A stretch of DNA of 64,000 nt from Trichoplax sp. H2. Taxonomy: Eukaryota; Placozoa; Uniplacotomia; Trichoplacea. A program made the translations under genes and the position numbers. The DNA lies in the NCBI GenBank assembly GCA_003344405.1, contig NOWV01000058.1:310001-374000 (forward strand). Reading direction: 5' to 3'. The notes beneath the pieces were generated by a model that was not told the DNA's origin, did no database searches, and worked only from the letters and a program-made list of their open reading frames with translations. Positions 25,741 through 40,989 of the stretch are shown here, one piece after another (position 1 is the first letter of the stretch; each line of letters opens with the position of its first letter).

Positions 25741-28700
25741 AACATAAAACAGAAAGACAACATCGACACCAGTTGTGAGGTTGATAGATCAAGAATCTTC
25801 CAAACTTTAGAAAATTAAGATTTATTGAACAAAACCTTGTTTACGAAGATACAACGTAATTGATTAGCGGAGGACCTCTAATGAGAAAGAACTCTCTTAC
25901 TATACTAAACTACTCGCTTATATACTTTTCCGCATTTACAGTCTTAGCACCTTACTTACTACACACTTCAGTATTAGCATCTCAAATATAGGATAGTTTA
26001 CACCTTTCCTGTGAAGCTCTAGTGTGAGCACTGTAGCGATCCTCTTAAGAAGGATTCCAGTTACTAAGCTAGCTATATTGAATACTTAAGCCTCTAACGA
26101 GAACATCTATCACATGTTGAACACAACACCTACGGTAGACATTACTAAATATATCATCAACTTAGAATACAATATTACACTGTCTTACATCAGTAAAGAA
26201 CTTTCTCTGTTTTCTCTAAAGCTGAATTCAACTCTTCGTCAATCATCCTTAGACAATAAATAATTGAACGACGTTTTGATACCAGTACCTATCAATATTT
26301 CAATCTGCTGTCATGGATTTAAACCAATCAATATCTTGTTTATTCTCATTGACTAACATAAAATTAGTCCACTTTAGTGGGATTCTAATTCTTAAATGCC
26401 TTGAAATTCATATAAATTATCTTTAGAGCTACGATGGCGCAATCTGATATGCTTGAATTGATTTTTTCGTACATTAGGTCGTCTTTATTTCAATAGTATT
26501 GCGATATGGTGACAAGCTGGAAGGAAATATTATTTTGATGTGAATGTAAAGGAATGATTATACCGAACTTTTTGGCTAAGTTTACACTAGCAATCTTTTA
26601 CTCTCAATATTTTCTAATATATTCAGTCGAGACTGACTAACATAAGTGAAAATAGTCACCATTCTCTGCCCAGTTGGTCTTCGAAAATTATTTAAAGACT
26701 CAATGGTAAAGCTTATAGATTAAGGGTAAACTCCTTTCCGAATTTCTCAAAGTATCGGATTATAATCAAGATTAAAGTAAGAAAATCAAATTTATAATCG
26801 TATATTAAGGTAAGATATAGAACTCTTGTATCATTATTCCACATGCTTTTGCTAGAACTTAAGTTTCATTGCATCATTCAAAATAAATAACTAACTCAAT
26901 CAATCCAACAATAACAGTTTTCCTACTTATTATATTGCCCATACTTACAAGAGTCAACCTAATAGAGTAGATTTTTTTTAAAACTCTTCAATATTTTACC
27001 CTCTCGTATCTTTCGTAATATACAATTCCTTAAACAGTTCGTTATGCAAAGAAATAGTGAGATGGGTAATCTTCCTTAAGAAGGCCAACAATATCGTATC
27101 CTTACTACCGCATCTAGAACTATAACTCGATTCCTCTATGCTACATTATACAAGATATTCTGTAGTTGAGGATCATCGTGATTTACCATTTGAAATATCA
27201 CTCGCTCTACAAATTACTAGATTGAGTTCTAGCTATGTATAGATTATTAATTACTCTTCAAGAGTCATCTACAGAATAGAGTATTAGGGTTACATTATAA
27301 CTCTGAGTATAAACTATCACGATTTAGCCTTATAAGCATTCTAACATCTAGCTAGGACAGTTTTGAAATTAATTGCCCTTCAAAAACCTACTAGTCAAAC
27401 CTGATAGGCTTTGATCGATAATACTTAAAAATCTTAGCTATTCTTCATTTTCTTTGATATTCTGCAATACGTATCTTATCGAAAGTATTCTCTTTATAAT
27501 CTTATTCAAAATCATTCTTTTAATGATCTTTTACGGACACCAACTACTAAACTTACCAGAACTATATCCAGTTATACTAGTAAATAGATGCAATTTAAAC
27601 TAATTACGGTACTCGTTATGAGTAGTAACTTAATCAAAAGGTACAAACCGATATTACTTGGCTCTATATAGATTAACTTACTCTATGAAAGTATTCATCT
27701 GTTGCATTAAAATTCATGTGACAAATTTTTGCAAGTTAAACTGAGATTAGAATCGATAATTCCAGTTGATATTTCGCTATAATTAAGGCCTATACCTACA
27801 GTAAGCCATTCACGAAGATGAAAGCAGATTACTTATGACTCATTCACCTCAAAACGATTATTCAACTATACTATTGAGTTTTGCAGGTTTCCATTGAATT
27901 TCTAAATCATTTTCTTACTCATGATTCAGCGTTTCAACTAATGCTACATAAGAAACAAATATTTAATTAATTTACCCATAATCATCCAATTGTTAATCCT
28001 TAACAACAATAAAATTCTTACGAGAAGGGATTGATAACCTTGATATTGGCATATAATTTCTTCATGGATATCAGTTGTTTCTAATGTATATTAAATTACA
28101 TTTTTATTTTCTTTCAAATTATTGGCACGCTGCTTCAAATCAATATATAGTTAACTACCCTGGTATGGTAAGATGTCTCAAAATCAGAGATAATCGAAAT
28201 TTGATAACTTATAATGTTCACTTTAGTATATAAATTACTTCTTTAACCAAGAACAAAATAAAGTAACTCAAGGAGATAAGATCTCCTGCTTATATGCATT
28301 ATAATTCAACTCTATTTAAATCTACAATTTCTAATTAATCTTGTTTCAAATTACTCGCTTCGTCTTTGGTATTGAATCACCTTAATAAGATATTTCTAAC
28401 CAATGCTTCAATTTTTACTATACTTACTTAGTACGGAAATGAAAAACTCATTCCTAGGATTCTAGTTATTCTATAATCCTGCACATACAGTGTCAATTAT
28501 ACAATTTTATAGACCACTTAACCACTTCCTACAATCTATTAAGCTATTTTTGAGCCTGTAATACATTTGATCGTGAAGAGCATCCAATACTGAATGATTG
28601 CAGAACGATATTATCAAAACTAATGAAATTAGGAGGGAAAGATTTAAGAACATTATATTACTGGATCACAGATTTAAAAAAAATATCTATTCTTACTCAT

Positions 28701-30757
28701 TGGAATCCAATGCATTAAATTTGCGATTCTAATTGAACTTAGATCGTCGCAGTAAATATCTGCACATTTATAACAAAAAGATGAAAAATTAACAATATAA
28801 CATCTACAATCATCGTCCATATCTTAATTCTTTACAATATAATCCAACATATGCAAATTTCATTCTTCTAAACTCTCTTTTTACGGTAAACCCGTTATAG
28901 TACGATACTCAAATAGAATATCATTCTAGTAATTTATTATAATGACTAATTTAGCAATTTTAGTTCCACCGGCAATATCATTTAATATTTATTAAAAGAC
29001 CCCGAAAACTTTTCATAACACAACCCTTGATACTTTAGCTAAGGATTGATTTGTTCGTGTTGTTGAACGATTAATTCTCCCTAATTTCTTGATCCATAAA
29101 TCACAGTATCCAATCTAATCTATCAACATTAGCAAATAAGTTTTGATTATTGAAAGTGATAATTTGAACTTATAAATAGAATATCAGCTGCTGTTATTGA
29201 ACTGAAATTCAAGAATGTTTACTCACGTTAACACGTCAGATCTTTGATAGAATTTGAGTTATTGTTTGTATTTAGTAGAATTCATCTATAAGTGTGCTAC
29301 AGTATGTCGAGAATTTCCTATGATCATGAATGATAATTTAAATAAAGACCTATCCTATTAATAACCCTGTCATACCTATACATTAATTAATGAAAAGTTG
29401 ATAATAGATCGGATGTTTTCTATGACTGTTTTGAATGGCAACCATTGCAGATCGACTTCCTTATTATTCTAATATCATTATAGTAATAACTTATAAACCC
29501 TAAGTAAAGAAGATCACCCATAGCACATACTATAAACAAATGGTTGACAATCCCTTCCGCCACGATTAAATCCTAATATCTAAACCTGGAAAAGTCTTGA
29601 ACCTATAAAATAATTCAACGTGGCCATTGAAAATTGCATTTTAGATTTTCCTATACAGATTCACTCATAAGCTTTACTTTTATTTACATTATCGTTAATT
29701 CTATCGTCAAGGTGCTTCACTTTCTCCCATCTCTGATTGATTTTTACTTACGGGTTGGTATATAAAGTGAAGAAATAATAGCCTGCTCTTCAGTTATTTT
29801 CGCTGTATTCATGATCGTGGTCTTCTTATAAAATATTTGGTTCTGATTTTTGATATTTTACATCTAATTTAACAGTTGATAGCTGCATTTTATGACTACT
29901 ATGAGCTATTTTCTATTATAGATCTAGTTGTGATAAAAATTTACATATTTCGATATTCTTGTAATTTTTACTTAACTCTACGGCTAATATGCTGACTGAT
30001 CATTAAATACTGAATCATTTATTATCTCCTGCTATGGATTCATCCCTATAGAGGATATTCATCCAGTTTAGACTGCATTCTCCATTTATGGAGTCTTCAA
30101 TATAGCACTCCATGTTTGTAGCTAAACAGGCTATAAATTCGCAACTGATTTGGGTTATTTTTTCTAGTATATCCTCTGATATCTAGTTGGATAGGGCACA
30201 GTCTATTATTAAACTTGAATAAACTTGTAATCTATCTATCACATACTTCTGTACTTAAACTGTAGAGCAGGCTACAAGATTATATTAGACGATCCTTGAG
30301 TTATATTCTTTTCGAGATTAGTTTTTAAAACTACATGTCGAAACCTTAGAAGCAAACTTACTTGCATGTTCATAATTTTGGATCGTTCCACTCGTATTAT
30401 AGCTTATCAAAATTTACTGAGCAAACATGACGACAAGAGCTAACGGCATAAAACCTATTATTGACCTATAGAAAATTATATTCATAATACCTTCAGCATC
30501 TTGGTTAATTCTCATATGAAATAAACGTCACAATCCTGATCAGGACTAGGATTAAATAAGCAAAAAATGATACTTTACGCGATATACTAAATCTGCTAGC
30601 TTATCTTTTAACGTTCTGCTTATCTGTTCTTAATGACTGTCAACTATCTCTATTACTAGTGTACATACATATATATCGACAAATATTTAAGTATTTCCTA
30701 TCTGTCTTCTCATCAGACCATAGATAACCAAAGAAATTTATCGGACCTATATTAACC

Positions 30758-33700
30758 ATGAAAGCAAGTCAAACTGCTCCTTTTGGGACCGACCATACAC
30801 CACCGATACAAACTAAAATCATTGGTAGTAAACAGGTGGATTTTATCGATTATGATTCTATTAATAAAGCAAATCAAAAAGCTGATTTGACTGCATTATC
30901 ATCACCACCACTTCTGAAGAAAAATTTAAAGCAGGATAACAGCAATACTTATCAAAAGAATCTAGCCAGAACTGGTATTAATTTAAGCCCGGCAGGATCA
31001 GAGCATTTCCTTTCTCCTCCAACTAAAAGACAGCAAGCCATTTTAAATGAAATAAAAGATCAAAATCAGAGCCAAAATACAAAAGCCAGCTCACAGCAAA
31101 CTTTATCAAGCGATCTCGCTACTGGAATTACCTCAAAAGCTACAACTTATTGCGATGATGGGACAAAAAATTATTTTAACCAAGGCAGCCCAACATTGAA
31201 AAAGTCGACATTAGATACATTAGATAAATTAACAAGTCCTACTTTAGATAAAAGTAACGATTCTAAATTGTTGTTCAATGATCGAACTTTAAACGAATTA
31301 AAACTATCGCGTAGTTTACCACTAAATTTATCGATAGCTAATAACAATGAAGAAGAGAAAAGTGGCCGACACGGGCATACTCGAGCCAGTACTGATCATC
31401 GAGTCTTCGGTAAAAATCGAGATAGTCCCAATTTAACCAATCAAAGCCCACTACTAGATCAAGGGATGCCAAATTTAATGCAAAATGAGAAAGCAATTCG
31501 CAATATTTTACCACCTATTGCCATCTCAGATGATCAGTTAGGCAAAAAATTTCACCAACAATTACAAAATTTCGATCGTAGTAAATATAAGCATATCTAT
31601 AATACAATAGCGATGATGGATAAAGGATCAACAAATTGCATAAGTCGTGACGAACTGATGGAAATATGTCGACTCTATCAGATCCCAATTAAGGATGATG
31701 AATTAAATCAGTTATTTACGTACTTTCAAGATCCTCAAAATCCTAAATATGCCTATTACGCAGAAATATTAAAATTTATGAATGCTGCACAAGAAGGCGA
31801 TTTCCAAAATACACGTTTAACTTCTCATCCATCATCAACGATCGGAAAAAAACACCACGAGGATCAAGCATTATCTAACCAAGAAAGTAAAACTTTTTCG
31901 TTATTCCATGATCGACAAGATGCAAAATTAATTCAATCCTTACAGAAAGAGTTTCTATCATCCAAAACTCAAATTGAATTAAAGGGGTTGATACAAGCCT
32001 TCCAAGAAATTAACAACAGTAACATTTCCATCAATATGGTAAATTTATAATTAAGAATACAATATTAACCTTATGAAAACATGTTGCTCTAACTTATAGC
32101 GTAATTGTTATGGTTTAGAATGTGGTAGGTTGAGTATTTGCGTGTTTCTATAGGTCAAAATATGATATCTTGGTATATATTCTTAATCTATTCAAGTTAC
32201 GGTACTTTACAGGTTATAAATTGGTAATTTTATAAATACCTAAAAATCAAAGTATTTCTATATCTAAATTTAATTATAGACTTTCTCATAATGTTCATAA
32301 GGAGATACATTAAGCACGAAATTTATTCTCTAATAGTTCAGATAACATCAGAATACATGGTAGGCAACTTTATCTTAAAACATCTATGTTATAGATTATC
32401 CAGATAGTCTATATTTTAGCACAGTAAGTAATAAATTTGATCTAACAGTATGACGTAGTATGTAGTAAAGAACTATGGGCGTAGAATAATTGGTTTAACC
32501 TAATAAGAAAATTGCAGATTGTAGTTGATATAATGTAAGGGTCTAAAACCTACTCATAAAATGGCCTACAAAGAAAGAAATATTTTAAGTAGTATCTCGA
32601 TCTGTTACAGATTATTTCAAGTAGTTTAGTTATCCCATGATAGACTTTATTTAGTAATCTCAACATGAGGAATCGATTAGTTTTCTTTTTCGTATTTTTG
32701 GAAATAATTTCTTAACTTTATAGACTGGTACTCTTATCAAAGTTGACATAGTATCTACAATTATTTAAAAATTGCAGTTTATTAGTCATTCTTAAAATTA
32801 TTAAACTAGTTCAAGAGAGAACAAACTGTTACATTATACAGTATATTTAAATTTATGATGAACAATATATAGCTATAAAGCATATATCTTATACATGGAT
32901 ATATATATATGCGTATACACATTATATATACTATATATATACCTACATGTGCATACATTATATATAAAACAAAATGCTTCAGATTGTACATTCGTAATCT
33001 AATTTTTATGAGTATGCTGCTGCAGGTGAAAGAGATCTGTAATCGTCATCATTTGCCCCTATCTGATTCTATATTGAATGCTTTGATAGAGCGATGTCAA
33101 AATGAAGATCAAGGATTTAAGTGAGAACTCTAGTGTTTATCGATAATATTGCCATTGATACATTGCTACATTAAAACTTAGAATGCTATGAAATTGTCTT
33201 ACAAATCCAGCATCAGAATCTATCAAATATAATATAGATTATTTAATTTTAAAACAGTCAGAATAATCTGCAATTGGAATAGCATTACAGCTTGCAAACA
33301 TTAATCTCTATATTTGAAAAGTGTTCATATATAAAGAATTATTATTAAGACTTATTTAATGTGGCAGTGATTAACTTCAAATGGTAGTAGAATGGCCTAG
33401 ACGGAATATTTTTTTACGTTGCAGTTAAAATTTATGTCTGATATTAATTTCATTTCTATCGTTAGTTCCTCCGCATTTCTTCTTTTTCTTGAACGAGCTC
33501 AGCCTTTTCCCCTTCTTGACTCACCAAATCGTGTCAAAGACATTACAAATATTAAGCCCTTAGCAAGTCAAGGTATAGGAAAACCAATGTTGGAAAATAA
33601 ATTTTCATCCTCATCTAACCAAGATATGCCAGATTACGTTAAAAATGATCAAATTCGATGGCAGAAAGATGTGCTGGTCAAGTTAGATAGTATCAGCAAA

Positions 33701-36700
33701 GAACAAGAGGTATTTCTCGATAAATTACCTTACATTCATTCTAGATTATTTACTCATACATTTTTAACCCAATGATTACTGCAAAAATGTGATTTCGTAT
33801 TAGCATATGAGATCAAGAAATAGATTTCTGTATTTATTGTTATAGCAATTATTAATACATCCTTACGACACCACTTTATTACTATCAACAAAGAAATAGA
33901 ATTATGGTTCATAAATTTTATAATTTGAGTCACCAGGGAATCCTCTATCAATAGGATCTAACAGGCAAATATTAAGCAAATACTATAAAGTTTAATGAGA
34001 AAAATTAGTTAATACTGTTATGAAACTGATAGAGACAGCAGCATTGAAGGGCTATCATCTATTATTTATTCAATTCGACAAAATTATAGAGATAGAAATA
34101 AGAGCACTGGTTGTCCTGCTTATAGTTTTAGTCATCTTTTCAAACATCGACTAGATTTAGAAATATGAATTGCTAAGATGCTGCTGATCGTTCATTCGTA
34201 TCTTTATAAAAGTATTAATAAACTATATCATATACTTTTCCCGCGTTATCACTTTCAATCATCGTACCCTACCGCCATTAAAATTAAATACTATAAATAT
34301 TACAAGTATGATGACGATAATTTCAATAACTTCAATCGTTTTTTTACCATCTCCTCCATACGAAGCTAAAAGATATCAATTTTTAACCTTTCATTCCACT
34401 CTGTTTTCTGCATTTTAAGTCGTGCTGGTCATTACGTTAAAAGCTGTATTGTTATGTGAAATAAAATCAGTCGATGTAGCATCAAAGCATCTTCTAGAGA
34501 TTATTGTACGGTGGTTAACGTTTCTATCATATCAAAATATTTCAACAGATGTTTCTGCATACTGATATCCAAACACAAACTTTTCGCCTTTCCTTCTTAA
34601 CATTTCAAACGTATTAACTAAAACATTGGATTGTATAGCTACACAATTTCATTATGATTTCTAAATATAGGAAACGCTGAACATTAGCAAATATATCCTA
34701 TAATAAGTATTTACAGTAATCGCCTTACTGTAAAATCATTTTCAATAGTAATCTTCTTATAATGCTAAGGAGATTCACAGAACGGAATAAAAAACTAAAG
34801 ACTGCAGTCTATTTTTAGGTGATTTAAGGAATATTTCTTTCATATAGTAATAATAAGATATACCGGATATAAGCTTTCATTATTATGTTTATTCCGGTAT
34901 TTTATGCTATTTTTACTTTCAAACAATTACGGATAATCTACTCAAAACAGAGCCGATAGATGTATTTTACTCAGCTAAACAATTAAGACAAAAATATTAA
35001 AATGACATGTTATATCCAGCGTATTTACGTTTTGATACTTCCTGGAATTTGAGGAAGTTAATGAATTATAAATCTAGATTGTTTTCATGATAAAATTTAG
35101 ATTTAAAAATCTGGTAGACACTAATAATCATATTAATAGCATTGTCAATTTCATGAGTATAAATACGGTAGAATAACATTTTCATTTTGACTGCATAAAT
35201 GAATGTAGATATAAGTCGTATTATCTCAAAACCTAATAATAAGATTAAATTATCATCTATTATTCAATTTATTACGCATACAATCGTTTATGGATAACGC
35301 TATACTTTAGTTAACATTGGAAATAAGTATTGGTAGGCTTCATGCAGCCGCTGTTATAGGTAACTTTGGCAGCCTGAGTAGTTTACAAATGATCCTATTT
35401 TATTAGCACTATTTCATAAATATTTAATTTAAAATAAACCCAAGAGCAAATTGAGTTCATCTATATACACCTGTAGTGATATTCTGACAATAACGTTACA
35501 TAATTCCTGTCTGAAGACCATGCATGTAATAAGAAAATTACAAGATATAATAAAGTATACTTTATATGTAGCTTTATACACATATAACAAGAAAATAAAG
35601 ATGTACTAACGAGATAATAAACTAAGAGAATATCAGTTGAGATCATCTATTTTCATAAGGAATTTGTAAGATGTAACAACTTTACTATCGTATGTAATTA
35701 TATTGAAGAAAAGAAGTGAAGGTATACTGCACTCAACACGGTTATTTTGCTTTACCATTAAACGTCTAAAATACTGTGTATAGACTCTGAATACGTAATT
35801 TTGAATTATACACAATTGAATGGAAAAGTTATATTCGCTTATAATCTAAGAAATCTCTGAGCTATGCCACTCCTACAAGCTTTCCTTTCTTTGCACTTGC
35901 CATGCTCAAAAAGTTTTTACCAGTAATCATGCATTTCTAATGCGTAACTTAATCTAAAATTTACTTGTTTATGCTTACAATTAATCCGTTAAAACCTTAT
36001 GATAATTGTAGTATTAATGCCCCAGTTATAATTTGTTGGTGACGAACCAATTCTTTAGAATATTCTCCATCACAAATAAATATTATTTCACATATGCTGC
36101 TCTAGCTCAAAAAATAGTCAACATCTATATAATCTATTATTTTTTTCTATTGATATTAATAATATTATATTGAGGTCAGTTTCTATTGGATAAAAGTTTA
36201 AGTTCAGGGTCTGCTCTATTTATATCTGTTTATATCAGTAATAAAGTACTAGCTTGTCTTGATTACGATTGTTCAATTATAGAAATCAAAATGAGTTAAA
36301 GAACAGTTTAGCTAGCGGAAAGATTATTTCGACGCAATAACTAATTATTCCTTTTTATAATCAAGAATAGAATGAAATCAATTCGCTAATGTTTATTTAC
36401 ATACATTATTTACATGACGATATTTTCTCCATTTTATATACATAGAGAATTATACTACATAATAACACCGTTGTATCTATTATAAAATTAATAGAATTAT
36501 GAATAACAAGTACAGCGGACAATAATTCGATTATATTCGTATTAAAAATATCTTTGTTCACGAATACCAAATTTTCATTCTTCACTTTGGAACGTAATAA
36601 ATGTGCCAGATGTTAAGAAATCGTCAAGAACAGTTAGAGAACAAGCAACCATTAAATCAGCGTGTAGATTTAAATAAAATAGAATGCATCGAAGACGTCC

Positions 36701-37075
36701 CCTGGATTGATCGATATATGGAACTAGCTATAGCACTCGATGCTGCCGATATTAATAATAAAGGTAAAATAAGTTAACCGTTATATCTTTGTGATAATTA
36801 CAATAGCTGCATAGTTACAAAAGACTTATTAATACTATCTCATACTCACCGCTATTTTAGTAAGATTAATGAACATGTTTTGGATTTGTTTTCTAGGTAT
36901 AATTAGTAAGACCGAAGCTATGCATTTAATAAACAAGTACAATGTCAGTCATAAATTAAACTATGACGATAAAATTATTTTATCAGCAATTGACAATTCG
37001 CTGCAACCAGAAAATAATAAGCATATTTGCATTGGAAATTTATTAGAAGAATTAAATATATCAAGTCAAAATTAG
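30758..37075 (+). CDS. C1orf87: C1orf87-like EF-hand protein (5 exons)
   Basis: Exons: 30758-32038, 33026-33120, 33466-33709, 36610-36763, 36897-37075; 1953 nt, 650 residues. The ATG follows an in-frame TAA 30 nt upstream. The N-terminus carries KIIGSK (residues 20-25), which I recall as a conserved motif near the start of vertebrate C1orf87, a poorly understood EF-hand protein. Residues 30-260 are polar, Ser/Asn/Gln-rich and probably disordered. Residues 273-345 form an EF-hand-like helical pair with a degenerate loop beginning DKGSTN. Exon 2 continues a second pair that ends FLLFLERAQP in exon 3. Across the exon 4/5 junction is the best loop, DINNKGIISKTE, with acidic residues at loop positions 1 and 12 and Gly at 6. 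The protein may therefore bind calcium through the last hand. It has no signal peptide or membrane segment. The family call is from remembered similarity, not a search. The exon 3 acceptor (TTAG, 33462-33465) is weak but is the frame-compatible choice. Confidence 0.8.
32883..32970. repeat. AT/TATA-rich low-complexity tract in C1orf87-like intron 1
   Basis: Interrupted (TA)n runs lie just upstream of exon 2 (33026). Opposing short frames on both strands here (32806-32991 and 32909-33124) are by-products of the repeat, apart from the true exon at 33026-33120 within the second. Confidence 0.75.
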
Positions 37076-40000
37076 ACAATTTTAAATCTAGTACCAATCA
37101 ATATCTTCAATATAAGTCCATGATCACTTCTCCACTATCACGATACTATAATCTTATATTGCTTCGCATTGGAATAAGTTGAAAGATTTTGTTCGGCATT
37201 ATGACTATTAAATTTTCCTTTATAACATTTGAGATTCTTATATAATGATGGTAATGCTAACAACTTTCAATCTATACTGAACTGTCATTCTTATTCTATT
37301 GAATGGTATTTCACTAATTTAATTCATTTATTCTAGCTTTCGTTAATTTTCTTAATATGTTGTAAACACTCGATGAAATGGCAAGAGTTTGTCAATAATT
37401 AGGAAAATAGCTAGTCTGCACTATCGAATTTTAATACGTATATAAATATATAATAACAATTAATACTATTTAAGCTTACGTAATATCAACAATTTGATTA
37501 CAACATACGCCATTTTTCTGTCGTATAGTACCTTATCAGTAAGTATTTAACAACGCTATTACATCTTGCGACATTATTCTAATAAAGCTGCAGTGTTCTA
37601 TCGAAATAATAGTTGGTATTCCAGTTCTATATTCTACAACATTTAATTTAGTATTAAGTATTAACGGGTATTTGCCTTTCAAGTTTCTTTATTTAAGTAT
37701 TAATTTAAAGTTTACATTATCACAAAATGTAATTATTTAAAACTGTCTTAATTCACTGTTGCTGTATTCACTAAATTCAATAAAAAGTTCTGCTGGAATT
37801 ATTGATATTGTGTATCGCTTAATCGCTACGTTTCACTAATAAATTTTATCAATTAGCATTATAGGACTTTACGGTCAGGATAGTAGAGCACCAATTATAA
37901 TTATTACCTAAATAAATTTTTTTTAAATTTAAAAAGGTAATCCTAAACGATTTTATTGCCATTAATGATTTGCTTAAAAATATCTCTTGATTTTACTACC
38001 ACAGAATAAGAATCAAGCAAGAACAAAGATTATTTCTCTATGGTTTATTTCTTTAAGGAAAAGACAATTAAGATCTCCCAGAACCAATACGCACAGATAG
38101 CCTATTTATCGAGCCTCACGTTTTTGACCATTTGCTGCCTAATAATTGTAGATTTTTTTCTGACAACAGCGCCATATATACGCGTATTTATACACGAGCT
38201 TAATATACTCGTTTATAACTAATGAACCTAAATCAAATCGCAATCTAAATTCATTAAATCGTTTCAATATACAGTTCATAAATTTAAAATTTTACAGAAG
38301 TCGAAATACACATCAATCGGTTATTGCAATTAAGCCTCTATATCATTGTTGTTTGCACAACGATATGTACCTTCAATGTATGGATGTACGGCCTATTTAC
38401 AATTTTAATTAACTTATTATATAAATTATCAATTAAACTACCGTATTCTATCCCCATTTATGCATGATCTGAATGTACAGCTCAGTAGTATTGTAAATTG
38501 CCGTATATAACTCGATTCTATCCGATTTATAACATGCGTTAATTTTAGTCTAATTATCGATACATAGTACGTATAATAAAAATTATCACTCAAAAATATA
38601 TTAACCTCACTAAAGATATCATTTTTAGAATTATTACGTAAATTAAATCTTAATTTCATAGATTGATTACGCACAATAAAAGTTAGTGAGTCCAAAGACT
38701 GCTAAAAGTAGCTATGCATTTACCAGAATTTTCGTACATATACTTATGTTCTTACATTGCTAGTTCAAATAATTTTTCACAATTATGGGTAATTTTAAGA
38801 AAATGCAACATGAATACATTCTGATCATTAATTATCAAATATATAAATACCCTTTTAAGTATTGGAATAGAAATACTTACGACTGTAGCTTATGACCAAA
38901 AATCATTTCCTATTCAGCTTGTATAAAAGTCAATAAGAAATAATTATAGTATACTGGTAGAATCCGAAAAAAAATTTCGCTGACTACAGTCCTAGTCAAT
39001 CTATCATTACCCCTGAATTGTTGCTGTTTCATATAATAGGTTTACATTGAAATTGGATAAGTAAGCTGAGCATAATATTATTTTATTGGCACAGATATGG
39101 AATTCCTTGCAAATTGGTAGACAGTGTGAAATAGGAATTAAATTTACTCAATTTGAATTATGTTAAATATTTAATTACCAGTTTCTAACATTAATACGGT
39201 TATTTTAATAGAAATAACATACAGTAAGAATTAATTTAATAGAAAATAAAAACAGATTATGTTGATTTTTAAATATTTAATATTAAATTACATAAGGTTC
39301 TGAAAATATTTTCTACTTGGCATCTTAGTTTTGTTACTGCTCCACTATAAAAACGTACAGTACAATTGTCATGCGGATCCACATGACGATTTTTAGAGTC
39401 AGGTTATTTCTAATGCAAGATTTAAAGGTTAGCATAAACCAATAATTATCGAAAATACGAAAATTTATACCGAAATAAATGCATCCCTTCTTTTAAATTG
39501 ACGTGGCATATTACAATAGGCTTCGCTTTATTTCTTAGATTGGTGAATCAAGCTGATGCATATTGTATTGCATATATTAGACCGCCAACCTGTTCTATTC
39601 TCTATTCTAAATTAAATGCATATATAATGATGTCATTCATTACTCTTATAGCCGATATTTAAAATAAGACAAGGGTTATATGATTGTAGCTCAGAATAAC
39701 ATGTTGTTTATGTCTTTATTTTACTAAAACACAGCACGAGTGTAAGCTACTGACTGGTTGTACGCTTCAGTCATTGGTAAAAATAAAAAAGACAACATCA
39801 AAACCAAAAACATTATGACGTCTAACGTCTACTTATTCATCATATGGCGCAAGAACAAGACGCTGACTAAATGTATCCAGCAGTACTAGGTAACAAAGAA
39901 AACGGAAAGGTTTTTCGTTATAATTATTTCATATACTAGGCAATATAAACTGAATTCTTCTAATTAATTAGTGTAGTCTTTCGGCAATTGATAGATAAGC

Positions 40001-40989
40001 TATCTGGTACATTTGCTATTAAGTTGATAAAATGATGCTCATAAATGAATAATATGCGGTATTTTTTATCGTATGGAGTATAATATCCTAGATAAAATGC
40101 CGCCGCATATGTCCTAAGTAAGATAAGTATCTCATATCTTTAAGTAAACTATACAGTTCTGACAGCAATTTAAGTTGATAATAGAATTCAAACCCTTCTA
40201 CATTCCTAGATTAAGTTGCTGTGAGATAATTCTCTATCGCATTAGTTAATCATGGGACTAATAATCCTAGCGTCAAGATACTGAAACGTTGTTTTGATAC
40301 AATATTACTGAGAGGATTACTCATACATTTACATTGAATTACTATCTTTTAATATGATAGGTAGCATTGCCTTTTAGTCGCTCGTCTGTATGTAGGTGTA
40401 TTTATTTAAGTTATCATCTGTCAGTAAGAAAGCAGAAATGTTTCATATTAGTCAAACATGTACGAGTTAAACTAAATAGCCGAAATGGTTTGATAACAAC
40501 TTACTTTTATATCATACCAGTATTTTGATGCTAGTACTCGTCGCTGTCTTGATATTACTAATAGTTATAGATGACCAAGGTGCTTTAATACGTGCAAAAT
40601 TTATACCTATTCTGTACGGTTACATCTGATGTTAGTCGCTTTATTACGATTATTAGATTGTTATAGGAAGAGAAAGTTGTGCTTTTTCTTTGTTTAGTCT
40701 ACTAATAGTATAGGATTAGAATAGAGCTATTTAATATTTAGTATATTGATTTAATATTTTGTTATATTATTTAATTGGTTTGGCTGTTAGACTAGTTGAT
40801 TTTTATCGTCGTTTCCTGACGATACTTTATATCGTACAGATTCGCTATAAAGCTGATATAACTTAAGTTGCATATTAAGTTAAGGAAGGAATTCTTATTT
40901 AAACCCTATTCTGTATATCCGCAATTAATATTTTGTTGCGCCATCGTTTTACTTATATAGCCATCCTAGATTGTTTCTACGCGTACATA

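Larger units (their letters stand above)
15900..30700. other. About 15 kb without a recognisable gene
   Basis: I found no exon series with family motifs on either strand. Short frames such as 18388-18627 (+), 17836-17952 (+), 19519-19710 (-) and 20499-20723 (-) are within chance expectation, and some lie in repeats. The content is mainly old tandem arrays (19.5-20.2, 21.6-23.4, 24.95-25.75 kb) and AT-rich unique sequence. Lineage-specific genes made of small exons or noncoding RNAs could be missed. Confidence 0.5.

Noticed and set aside
30661-30680. TATA-like sequence upstream of the C1orf87-like gene
   Set aside because: ACATATATAT is common in DNA this AT-rich, and nothing else fixes a promoter here.
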